Part shown: piece by piece, positions 33,821 through 41,345 of the stretch
Position numbering within the stretch: position 1 is the stretch's first letter
How the letters are laid out: every line of letters begins with the position of its first letter
NCBI GenBank assembly: GCA_004551865.1
Contig: SFPR01000016.1
Location: 1-59,175 of the forward strand
Length of the DNA stretch: 59,175 nt
DNA from: Bacteroidales bacterium
Lineage (GTDB): Bacteria > Bacteroidota > Bacteroidia > Bacteroidales > P3
Direction of reading: 5' to 3'
The notes under the pieces: generated by a model
The model's input: only the letters and a program-made list of their open reading frames with translations
What the model was told of the DNA's origin: nothing
Databases searched by the model: none
Made by a program: the position numbers and the translations under genes

Positions 33821-35074
33821 TTAGCGTTTTGAAGAGAACAATTTGTCTCCGTGTTTGCTTATTTGTTCCTTTGCATATTTTGCGGTTATGGTTATTTGTC
33901 TTGCGGTTCTGTCATCGGGAGCCGAAAACATCAAATCCATCACCACCGTTTCTATTATTCCTTTGAGACCTCTTGCTCCGAGTTTGTATTCCGATGCCAA
34001 CGAAACGAAATAATCCAGAGCCTTTGGCTCAAATTCCAACTCCACATTGTCCATTGCAAACAATTTCTTGTATTGTTTTACAAGTGAATTCTTGGGTTCG
34101 GTCAATATTCGCTTCAAAGCGTCTTTGTCGAGCCTGTCCAAATGTGTCAAAACAGGGAAACGACCTATCAGTTCGGGAATAAGACCGTATGACTTCAAGT
34201 CTTGCGGCTGTATATACTGCAAAAGGTTGTCTTTGTCAATCTTTCCGCGAACTTCTCTTGCGGAATATCCTATTGCATTGCTGTTCAGCCTTGCCGAAAT
34301 CTTACGTTCAATTCCGTCGAAGGCACCTGCGGCTATGAAAAGTATGTTTCGAGTATCTACTTGTATGTATTTTTGGTCGGGGTGCTTTCTTCCGCCTTGC
34401 GGAGGTACGTTTACAATCGTTCCTTCCAAGAGTTTGAGCAGTGCTTGTTGAACTCCCTCACCGCTTACGTCCCTTGTGATTGAAGGATTGTCGCTTTTTC
34501 TCGCGATTTTGTCTATTTCGTCAATGAAAACAATGCCTCGCTTGGCTTTTTCAACATCGTAGTCGGCTGCTTGCAAAAGTCTTGTGAGTATAGTCTCGAC
34601 ATCTTCTCCCACATAGCCGGCTTCGGTAAGCACGGTTGCGTCTGCAATGCAGAAAGGTACGTCCAACAGCCTTGCAATGGTCTTTGCCAGTAGGGTTTTG
34701 CCCGTTCCGGTTTCTCCAACCATGATTATGTTGGATTTATCTATCTCTACATCGTCTTTTTTTTGATTGGAGTGAAAGTATTTCAGTCTCTTGAAGTGAT
34801 TATATACCGCTACCGAAAGTACTTTCTTTGCTCTGTCCTGACCAATCACATATTGGTCCAAGTATGCTTTTATTTCGCTCGGAGTTTTCAGTGTATAGTT
34901 TTCAGTTTCCTTGACAGCCTTTTTGTGCCTTGTCTCTTTAATCATTTGGTTGAGCAACTCTGCACAATCTGAACACACACAACCCAACCCCAATTCGGAA
35001 TGCACAAGCAAATCTACCTGATTTTCTGTTCTGCCGCAAAAGATGCAAAAGTCGCCTGTTTGTTTCTTATTCAT
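33821..35074 (-). CDS. clpX: ClpX ATPase subunit of the ClpXP protease
   Basis: Hexameric AAA+ unfoldase that feeds tagged proteins to ClpP. At 417 residues it has the N-terminal C4 zinc domain (FCIFCGRTE, then CVCSDCAELL), Walker A GETGTGKTLLAKTIA, Walker B IVFIDEIDKIAR, the pore loop GYVGEDVE, and sensor/arginine motifs in the C-terminal small domain. clpP, usually next to clpX, is not adjacent: the gene upstream is the sugar porter (63 bp) and DUF4294 is downstream (15 bp). Confidence 0.97.
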   Translation of the reverse strand: MNKKQTGDFCIFCGRTENQVDLLVHSELGLGCVCSDCAELLNQMIKETRHKKAVKETENYTLKTPSEIKAYLDQYVIGQDRAKKVLSVAVYNHFKRLKYFHSNQKKDDVEIDKSNIIMVGETGTGKTLLAKTIARLLDVPFCIADATVLTEAGYVGEDVETILTRLLQAADYDVEKAKRGIVFIDEIDKIARKSDNPSITRDVSGEGVQQALLKLLEGTIVNVPPQGGRKHPDQKYIQVDTRNILFIAAGAFDGIERKISARLNSNAIGYSAREVRGKIDKDNLLQYIQPQDLKSYGLIPELIGRFPVLTHLDRLDKDALKRILTEPKNSLVKQYKKLFAMDNVELEFEPKALDYFVSLASEYKLGARGLKGIIETVVMDLMFSAPDDRTARQITITAKYAKEQISKHGDKLFSSKR

Positions 35075-35137
35075 GTATTGAGTAATTTATTTTGTAAAAC
35101 TATCAATTTGATTTGTAAACCTGTCTTTTCGGACTTG

Positions 35138-36388
35138 TTATGCTTTACTTTTTCCGATTTTGTGTCCCCAAACCGAATAATACAATATCATTGCATAGCA
35201 CGGAAGTGTGATTATGTATGGAAGATGTCTGTTTCCGTCAAGACAATCGACCAACTGACCATAACACAAAGGAAGTACCGCTCCTCCTGCAATGGCCATT
35301 ATCAAAAAGGCTGAGCCTAATGCGGTGTGCGAACCAAGTTTGTCTATTGCAAGAGGCCATATTCCGGGCCACATCATTGCGTGTGCAAAGCTCAAAAGGA
35401 TAATGAACACAATGGAAGTTGTTCCCGAGCTTACCAAAGCTCCGATTGCAAACACAAATCCGAGAATTGCCGAAACAGCAAGGGCTTGCGATTGAGAAAT
35501 ATGCTTAGGGACTAATATGATTCCGAGAATGTAGCCGATAGTGAGGGCAATCAGGCTGAAAGTTCCGAGTTTTGGAGCAATGTCTTCGGAAATTCCCTGA
35601 GAAACTGCATACAATCCCAAGGTGTCTATTGCAATTACTTCAACTCCCACATACAAAAACAATGTCAAAACTCCCAACCAAAGATAAGGTATCTTGAAAA
35701 TGGATTTTTCTTGTTTGGTTTCGGAGTTTTCGTCTTCGTTTTTGACTTCGGGAAGTCGTGCAAGAGCAATCATCAATGCAAGCAAGCACAACAAAACTGT
35801 TATTATTATGTACGGCATTTGTATTCTTGATGCAAGCACAGCAAGTTCTGCTTCGAGTTCAGCTCCGCTGAGGGTTTGGATTTTTGCACTCAAAGCGTCC
35901 ATTCCCGAAAAGAGTACGCTGCTTATCAATAAAATGCCTATCATTCCGGCACATTTGTTAAACAAACCCATGATTGACATACGTTTTGCAGCCGATTCTA
36001 TAGGTCCTAATATGGTAACGTACGGATTGACTGCTGTTTGCAAGAGAGCAAGTCCCGTTCCCTGAATGAACAATCCCACAAGGAAGAGCAGATAGTTGCG
36101 AGACGAGGCGGCAGGAAGAAACAATATCGAACCTATTGCCATGACTATAAGTCCCAAACTCATACCCCTTGCAAAGCCTGTGCGTTTCAAAATTGCAGAC
36201 GAAGGGATTGACATCACAAAATAGGAAATATAGAAAGCAAATGTTACCCAATAGGCTTGAGAATCGGGCAGCTGACAGGCTGTTTTGAGAAAGGGTATCA
36301 ACAAACTGTTCAGCCATGTCACAAAACCGAACACAAAATACAACAATCCGATGATTGAGAGGTTGAAAACGTAACTATTTTTCTTCAT
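35138..36388 (-). CDS. Sugar:proton symporter, FHS family (GluP/FucP type)
   Basis: Major-facilitator permease with 416 residues and twelve predicted membrane helices. FVFGFVTWLNSLLIPFLK in helix 1 and LFIQGTGLALLQTAVNPYVT in helix 4 are hallmarks of the fucose/glucose/galactose porter branch; GVEVIAIDTLGLYAVSQGIS opens the second half. Glucose or galactose uptake is the most likely role, but the exact sugar cannot be read from the sequence. It is the first gene of the clpX cluster; a family 2 repeat lies in its upstream region, between the start codon and a candidate promoter at 36554. Confidence 0.88.
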   Translation of the reverse strand: MKKNSYVFNLSIIGLLYFVFGFVTWLNSLLIPFLKTACQLPDSQAYWVTFAFYISYFVMSIPSSAILKRTGFARGMSLGLIVMAIGSILFLPAASSRNYLLFLVGLFIQGTGLALLQTAVNPYVTILGPIESAAKRMSIMGLFNKCAGMIGILLISSVLFSGMDALSAKIQTLSGAELEAELAVLASRIQMPYIIITVLLCLLALMIALARLPEVKNEDENSETKQEKSIFKIPYLWLGVLTLFLYVGVEVIAIDTLGLYAVSQGISEDIAPKLGTFSLIALTIGYILGIILVPKHISQSQALAVSAILGFVFAIGALVSSGTTSIVFIILLSFAHAMMWPGIWPLAIDKLGSHTALGSAFLIMAIAGGAVLPLCYGQLVDCLDGNRHLPYIITLPCYAMILYYSVWGHKIGKSKA

Positions 36389-36424
36389 TATACTATACTA
36401 ATTATCAATTATTTACATTCATTG

Positions 36425-36500
36425 TTCCAAAACGCCGTTCTGCTCGGCTGAAACGCCGTTTTATTTTTCTGAAACGCCGTTTCATTTCGCCAAAACGGCG
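36425..36500. repeat. Repeat family 2, locus 3
   Basis: The cleanest locus: CAAAACGCCGTTCTGCTCGG, GAAACGCCGTTTTATTTTTC, GAAACGCCGTTTCATTTCGC and CAAAACGGCGTTTTGCC at an almost exact 21-bp period. Lies in the divergent gap between the sugar porter and the M14 peptidase gene. Confidence 0.9.
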
Positions 36501-36553
36501 TTTTGCCGCAAGCCAAGTCCTAAGTGAACAAAACGGCTCGAAATTTTGGCGTG

Positions 36554-36561
36554 CAAATGTA
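36554..36561 (-). promoter_or_regulatory. Possible -7 element of the sugar porter
   Basis: TACATTTG on the minus strand, matching TAnnTTTG. If used, the transcript leader (about 160 nt) contains the whole family 2 repeat. Confidence 0.5.
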
Positions 36562-36657
36562 ACTAATTTATCCGACACAACGCACATTTGAGCCTCACAA
36601 TCGACGCTTTGTCGATACAATATTTGCATAGATGAACAGGATATATGTTTTTTTTCT

Positions 36658-36665
36658 TACCTTTG
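36658..36665 (+). promoter_or_regulatory. -7 element of the M14 peptidase operon
   Basis: TACCTTTG, 16 bp before the GTG start; the leader would be very short. No clear -33. Confidence 0.6.
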
Positions 36666-36681
36666 CTCAAAATTACGAGCC

Positions 36682-38373
36682 GTGAAGAAGATACTTCTTG
36701 GGTTAATTGTTCTTTTGTGTCATTGGATTGCTTTTGCAGACAACACAGAAGAAGAAAAGGTGCGTTTGCTCTTGTCCGAAAGGGGAGAGGCTTCTGTTTT
36801 GATTGAGGCAGAAAGGGAAGATTTGTATCTTTTGACGAGGATTGTGAGCCTTGACGGCAAGAGTGGCGACGGCTATGTGGCGTATGTGAACAAAAAACAG
36901 TTCGATGAGCTTTGCCGCACGGGCTTCAAATATACTCTTTTGGAAAACAACTCTCCCAAAGCGGCGAGCATGGCTTCCGATATTTCGCAAATGGCTTCTT
37001 GGAACAAGTATCCGACATACGAAGTCTATGTTCAGATGATGAGAAATTTTGCTTCTTCCTATCCCGACTTGTGTTGCTTGGATACTATATGTCTTTCGGA
37101 GAACGGACGTTTGATTTTGAGTTTGAAAATCACCGCTTTGTCTGAACAATATACCGCAAAGCCGAAGTTTTTCTACTCTTCGTCCATACATGGAGACGAA
37201 TTGACCGGCATGATTATGCTTTTGAGACTTGCAGACAGCCTTTTGTCGTCATATAACACCAATTCGCAGATACAAAATCTGCTTTCGAGCGTCGAATTGT
37301 ACATTTGTCCCCTTGCAAACTGCGACGGAGCGTATGCAGGAGGAAACAACAGCGTGTCGAATGCCACTCGATACAATGCCAATTACGTCGATTTGAACAG
37401 AAACTTCCCCGATCCCGTCTATGGAAGCCACGCCGATGGAGAGCAATACCAAGCTGAAACAATCGGATTTATGAATTATGCCGAGAGAAAGCGTTTTGAC
37501 CTTGCTGCAAACCTGCACGGAGGAGCAGAAGTGTGCAATTATCCGTGGGATTGTTGGACAAGCTCTCAGAGAACGCACCCCGACAAGGCGTGGTTTGAGA
37601 CAATATGTTCCCGATTTGTCAGCATGGTGAAGCAAAACGCTCCTTCGTCATATTTTACCGATGTTGCGACAAACGGAATTGTTGCAGGAGGTAATTGGTA
37701 CACCGTTTTCGGAGGCAGACAAGACTATCACAACTATTTTTTGAAGTGCAGAGAAATCACAATCGAAGTAAGCTCGACAAAAACTCCCTCTTCAAGCAGC
37801 CTTCCTCTCTATTGGAACTATCTTGGCAAGGGATTGACACAGTTTGTTTTCGATGCGACAAGAGGGATATGCGGAACAATAACCGACCAAGACGATTTGT
37901 CGCCCATAGACAGCGTAAGAGTGATTGTGGAAGGGATTGACAGAGACGATATGTCCGTTTTCTCAAAACAAGAGGGCGATTATTTCAGAGGACTTGAACA
38001 AGGAAATTACACACTTGTTTTTTCAAAAGAAGGATACCAAGACAAACGTGTCTCAGTCGGTGTGTTGTCAGACAGTCTCTTGGTTATGAATGTATCTTTG
38101 TCAAAAAACGCTGTCTCCCTGTCGGAACAAGAGCCGATAAATCGGCTGACGATTTGCCCAAATCCTTGCAAAGACAATTTGAGGTTTGAAAGCGATTTTG
38201 CAGGAGACTATGAGATTGCGTCCATTGGAGGAATTGTATTGAAAAAAGGCAGCTTTGCTTCGGGCGAAAGCACCATAAATCTTGCAGATTTGCCTGCCGG
38301 AGCCTACCTTTTCAAGTATTCAAATAAGGATTGTTCCTTAGGCATTTGTTCAACTACCATAATAAAACAATAA
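36682..38373 (+). CDS. Secreted M14-family zinc carboxypeptidase with sorting-like domain
   Basis: A 563-residue exported metallopeptidase. Signal peptide MKKILLGLIVLLCHWIAFA; start GTG 36682, 16 bp past a -7 element. The zinc site is HGDE (SSIHGDELTG) with the later NLHGGAEVCNYPWD histidine, and the catalytic Glu is in REITIEVSSTK, the order of carboxypeptidase A-like enzymes. YVDLNRNFPDP provides the substrate-binding Asn/Arg. A carboxypeptidase regulatory-like Ig domain (GTITDQDDLSPIDSVRVIVE) and a final ~75-residue type A sorting-like domain (LTICPNPCKDNLRFES) follow, implying type IX secretion. First gene of an apparent five-gene run to tamL. Confidence 0.92.
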   Translation: MKKILLGLIVLLCHWIAFADNTEEEKVRLLLSERGEASVLIEAEREDLYLLTRIVSLDGKSGDGYVAYVNKKQFDELCRTGFKYTLLENNSPKAASMASDISQMASWNKYPTYEVYVQMMRNFASSYPDLCCLDTICLSENGRLILSLKITALSEQYTAKPKFFYSSSIHGDELTGMIMLLRLADSLLSSYNTNSQIQNLLSSVELYICPLANCDGAYAGGNNSVSNATRYNANYVDLNRNFPDPVYGSHADGEQYQAETIGFMNYAERKRFDLAANLHGGAEVCNYPWDCWTSSQRTHPDKAWFETICSRFVSMVKQNAPSSYFTDVATNGIVAGGNWYTVFGGRQDYHNYFLKCREITIEVSSTKTPSSSSLPLYWNYLGKGLTQFVFDATRGICGTITDQDDLSPIDSVRVIVEGIDRDDMSVFSKQEGDYFRGLEQGNYTLVFSKEGYQDKRVSVGVLSDSLLVMNVSLSKNAVSLSEQEPINRLTICPNPCKDNLRFESDFAGDYEIASIGGIVLKKGSFASGESTINLADLPAGAYLFKYSNKDCSLGICSTTIIKQ

Positions 38374-38384
38374 AACGGCAGACG

Positions 38385-39290
38385 ATGACAAGACAAAGAA
38401 AAAACGATTGGTTAAAAGTCCTCCTGCCTCTGACATCAGGGGTTGTTGCCTTGGTCTTGTCGTTGATTTTGTTTGATAACTATCCAATCGGGATTGTTAT
38501 ATGCCTGATTGTGCTTTTTGTATCTTTGATTTGTTCGCTGTGCTTCTTTGTTTCAAAGAGCAGGGAAGAGCAAAGACGGAAAGATTACACCTACGCAACA
38601 ATCCACGAGTTGAAAACACCGCTTGCGAGTCTTCAATTACTTGCCGAAATGCTTTCGGACGAAACGTTAAGTCTTGACACCGAAAACAAAAAACGCCTGT
38701 TGAGCGAAGTAAAATCGCAAATCGAAAGACTCAAAGGCTTGGTGCAGAACGTGCTTTCCAATGCCAAGGCAGACAACGGGTCTGTTGCAATAAGATTACA
38801 AACATTTGGTTTGAACGATTTGCTTTTTGAGCTTGCAAACTCTTTTTCCGACAAAATAAAACAAGCCGACGGCAGCTTGAGTGTTGAAACAAACGAAACA
38901 GATATAGCACTCACAACCGACAAAGACTTGTTTTCAAACATTATCATCAACCTTGTGGAAAATGCAATCAAGTATTCTGACAAGCAAACCCTCATTCGCC
39001 TTGTTGTAAAGCCGTTTGAAGAAGGGTGTATGGTGATTGTGCAAGACAAAGGGGTGGGAATTTCTTCCAAAGACACAAAACACATCTTCAAAAAGTATTA
39101 CAGAGCTGACGGCAGTTCAAAAGCCCAAAGCAAAACGAGCTTTGGTTTGGGACTTTATTACGTTGCAAGAACAGCAAAAGCACTCAAAATAAAAATAAAA
39201 GTTGAAAGTACACCGGGCGAAGGCTCTTCGTTTATTTTGCTTTTGCCCGAAAAGATGATTACAAATACAAGACAGGAGAAACAATCATGA
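38385..39290 (+). CDS. Membrane sensor histidine kinase without a sensor domain
   Basis: A 301-residue kinase with two membrane helices near the N-terminus (about 10-30 and 35-58) and almost no periplasmic loop. The H-box is YATIHELKTPLASL with His74, N-box LVENAIKYSD, G1 DKGVGIS, F-box KKYYRADG, and G2 GLGLYY. ATG 38385 is chosen because the longer frame overlaps the upstream gene. No response regulator is adjacent. The stop overlaps the ATG of the next gene (ATGA), so it is co-translated with the outer-membrane protein. Its place among envelope genes hints at envelope sensing (inference). Confidence 0.9.
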   Translation: MTRQRKNDWLKVLLPLTSGVVALVLSLILFDNYPIGIVICLIVLFVSLICSLCFFVSKSREEQRRKDYTYATIHELKTPLASLQLLAEMLSDETLSLDTENKKRLLSEVKSQIERLKGLVQNVLSNAKADNGSVAIRLQTFGLNDLLFELANSFSDKIKQADGSLSVETNETDIALTTDKDLFSNIIINLVENAIKYSDKQTLIRLVVKPFEEGCMVIVQDKGVGISSKDTKHIFKKYYRADGSSKAQSKTSFGLGLYYVARTAKALKIKIKVESTPGEGSSFILLLPEKMITNTRQEKQS

Positions 39291-40069
39291 AAAAAACAGC
39301 AATAAGTTTGATTTTTGCCTGCATTAGTTTTGCATTGGCAGCACAGACAGACTTGTCTGACGGTATCATTGTCGGCAAAGACGAGGCTATAAGCACTCCC
39401 TATTTTGCGGCAACGGCAGGTTGGACTTTCCCTTTTGGCGAAATGGGTAACCGATATTCGTCTTTTATGAACATAAATGCCGATTTGGGCTGGAAAACAC
39501 AGAAGAATTGGATGTGGAATGTGTCTTTTGGCTTTCAGTTCGGCTCAAATAATGTGAAGATAAAGAACGATATACTTTCGGGAATGCTGACCTCGACTGC
39601 CGATCCTTTCGTCATATCTCAGGCAGGTACCGATGCAGGACTTATAGCTTACAATCGAAATTTGAGTTTGTCCGTTTTCTGCGGCAAGGTTGTGCCTTTG
39701 TGGTTCTCAAACCCCAATTCGGGATTGTTATTCAGCATAGGAGCAGGATTTTTGCAACATCAAATAATATATGAGAACACTTTGGAGAACGCTCCTCAGA
39801 TAATGGGCGATTATGCCTTGGGTTACGACAGACAGATGTTCGGTCCTATGCTTTCTTCCTTTGTGGGATATGTCCACATGAGCAAAAAGAGTTTTGCCAA
39901 CTTCTTTGTGGGATTGCAATTCGACAATGCGTGGACAAAAATGACAAGAGATTATCAATTCGATTTGCGAGGTGGTGATGATAATGTTTATTACGACCGA
40001 ATGCTTACAATAAAATTTGGTTGGATGTTTCCTTTCTTTGGTCGCAAAGCCGACAAAATCTATTTCTAA
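39287..40069 (+). CDS. Predicted outer-membrane beta-barrel protein, unknown function
   Basis: A 260-residue protein with a signal peptide (MKKTAISLIFACISFALAAQ). The mature part shows alternating hydrophobic and polar residues, many aromatics and repeated GWxFPFG or FGWMFPFFG ends, as expected for a small beta-barrel of the Bacteroidetes outer membrane. It has no motif I can name. It overlaps the histidine kinase gene by 4 bp and precedes waaA by 6 bp, so tight translational coupling with both is likely. Confidence 0.75.
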   Translation: MKKTAISLIFACISFALAAQTDLSDGIIVGKDEAISTPYFAATAGWTFPFGEMGNRYSSFMNINADLGWKTQKNWMWNVSFGFQFGSNNVKIKNDILSGMLTSTADPFVISQAGTDAGLIAYNRNLSLSVFCGKVVPLWFSNPNSGLLFSIGAGFLQHQIIYENTLENAPQIMGDYALGYDRQMFGPMLSSFVGYVHMSKKSFANFFVGLQFDNAWTKMTRDYQFDLRGGDDNVYYDRMLTIKFGWMFPFFGRKADKIYF

Positions 40070-40075
40070 TTACTC

Positions 40076-41332
40076 ATGCACTCTATTTATAACTTGTTTA
40101 TTGCGATTTATGGGGCGATATTGCGTGTGGCGTCGCTGTTTTCGCACAAGATTTCGACAATGTGTGAGGGCGAAAGCAAGGCTTTTGATGTCCTCTCTGC
40201 GATAAAGCCCGACGACAAGGTGGTTTGGTTTCATTGTGCTTCGCTTGGCGAGTTTGAACAGGGGCGTATGCTTATCGAAAGCCTCAAACGACAACAGCCT
40301 GACTTCAAGATATTGCTTTCTTTCTACTCTCCCTCAGGCTATGAGGTGAGAAAAAACTACTCTTATGCCGACTGGGTGGTCTATCTTCCTAACGATACGG
40401 CGGCAAATGCAAGAAAATTCGTTTCTCTTGCCAATCCTCTGCTGACTTTTTTCGTCAAATATGAGTTTTGGTACAACTATTTGATTGCTCTTGAGGGCAG
40501 AAGGGTCTTTCAAGTCTCCCTGATAATGCGTCCCAAGCAGTATTTTTTCAAACCATACGGCAAGTGGTTTGCAAAAAGGCTCAAAGTGTTTGAGCATTTC
40601 TTTGTTCAAAACGAACAAACCAAAGATTTGCTATGTTCGATAGGTTATGATAATGTAACAATCAGCGGAGACACTCGCTTTGACAGGGTGATTGAGGTGG
40701 CAAAAAACGTCAAACACTTTCAGTGTGTCGATAAGTTTTGCCAAACAAACAAGAAGATATTGCTCGCAGGAAGCAGCTGGGACGCCGATGAGGTCATTTT
40801 GAAAAAGGCAACCGAGGGTTTGAACATGAAAATAATCGTTGCACCACACCAAACCGACACTTCTCACATAGAACGCTTGAAAGCTCTCTTTCCAAATGCC
40901 GTTTTGTTTTCTCAATATGCCGAATCAGATTTTCAAACCGACGATTTATCTTCTCAAAATGCCGAATTGAAATTGCAAAATGCTGATGTATTGATAATAG
41001 ATTGCATAGGAATACTTTCACATCTTTATAATTGTTGCGATATTGCCTACATTGGGGGCGGCTTTGGTGCAGGCATTCACAACACTCTTGAAGCTGCAAC
41101 CTTCGGCAAGCCTATATGCTTTGGCAAACGTTACACTCATTTTCAGGAAGCTGTCGATTTGGTCGAAAGAAAGGCTGCATTCAGCATTTCGGATGCCGAA
41201 AGTTTGCGATCGATTTTGATACGGCTGAACCAAGACAAAGACTTTTACTCTCATGCAGCCGACGTCTCACTCTCATACACCAAAGAGAAAGCAGGAGCTT
41301 GCCAAACAATACTCAAATATCTGAATTTATAA
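40076..41332 (+). CDS. waaA: 3-deoxy-D-manno-octulosonic acid (Kdo) transferase
   Basis: Transfers Kdo from CMP-Kdo to lipid A on the inner membrane, the first step of the LPS core. At 418 residues it is a GT30 GT-B enzyme: a single N-terminal hydrophobic helix, WFHCASLGEFEQGR, FFVKYEFWYNYL (acceptor site), SGDTRFDRV, LLAGSSWDADE and the CMP-Kdo-binding IGGGFGAGIHNTLEAATFGKP. Between FPNAVLFSQYAESD and ADVLIIDCIG there is an extra stretch of about 16 residues (FQTDDLSSQNAELKLQN) that seems absent from relatives I recall. It is encoded by a 21-bp periodic repeat related to repeat family 2. Confidence 0.94.
   Translation: MHSIYNLFIAIYGAILRVASLFSHKISTMCEGESKAFDVLSAIKPDDKVVWFHCASLGEFEQGRMLIESLKRQQPDFKILLSFYSPSGYEVRKNYSYADWVVYLPNDTAANARKFVSLANPLLTFFVKYEFWYNYLIALEGRRVFQVSLIMRPKQYFFKPYGKWFAKRLKVFEHFFVQNEQTKDLLCSIGYDNVTISGDTRFDRVIEVAKNVKHFQCVDKFCQTNKKILLAGSSWDADEVILKKATEGLNMKIIVAPHQTDTSHIERLKALFPNAVLFSQYAESDFQTDDLSSQNAELKLQNADVLIIDCIGILSHLYNCCDIAYIGGGFGAGIHNTLEAATFGKPICFGKRYTHFQEAVDLVERKAAFSISDAESLRSILIRLNQDKDFYSHAADVSLSYTKEKAGACQTILKYLNL
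40893..40996 (+). repeat. 21-bp periodic repeat inside waaA, family 2-like
   Basis: Five units starting at 40893, 40913, 40934, 40955 and 40976 (CAAATGCCGTTTTGTTTTCT, CAATATGCCGAATCAGATTT, CAAACCGACGATTTATCTTC, CAAAATGCCGAATTGAAATT, CAAAATGCTGATGTATTG). The first is close to the intergenic unit GAAACGCCGTTTTATTTTTC. The 21-bp period keeps the frame. Confidence 0.75.
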
Positions 41333-41345
41333 CACTCGAAAGCAG

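Noticed and set aside
36405..36629. A frame encoding repeated KRRF heptads, and a similar one at 48210-48497
   Set aside because: These are translations of the 21-bp family 2 repeat. There is no start context or conservation outside the repeat, so I treat them as non-coding.
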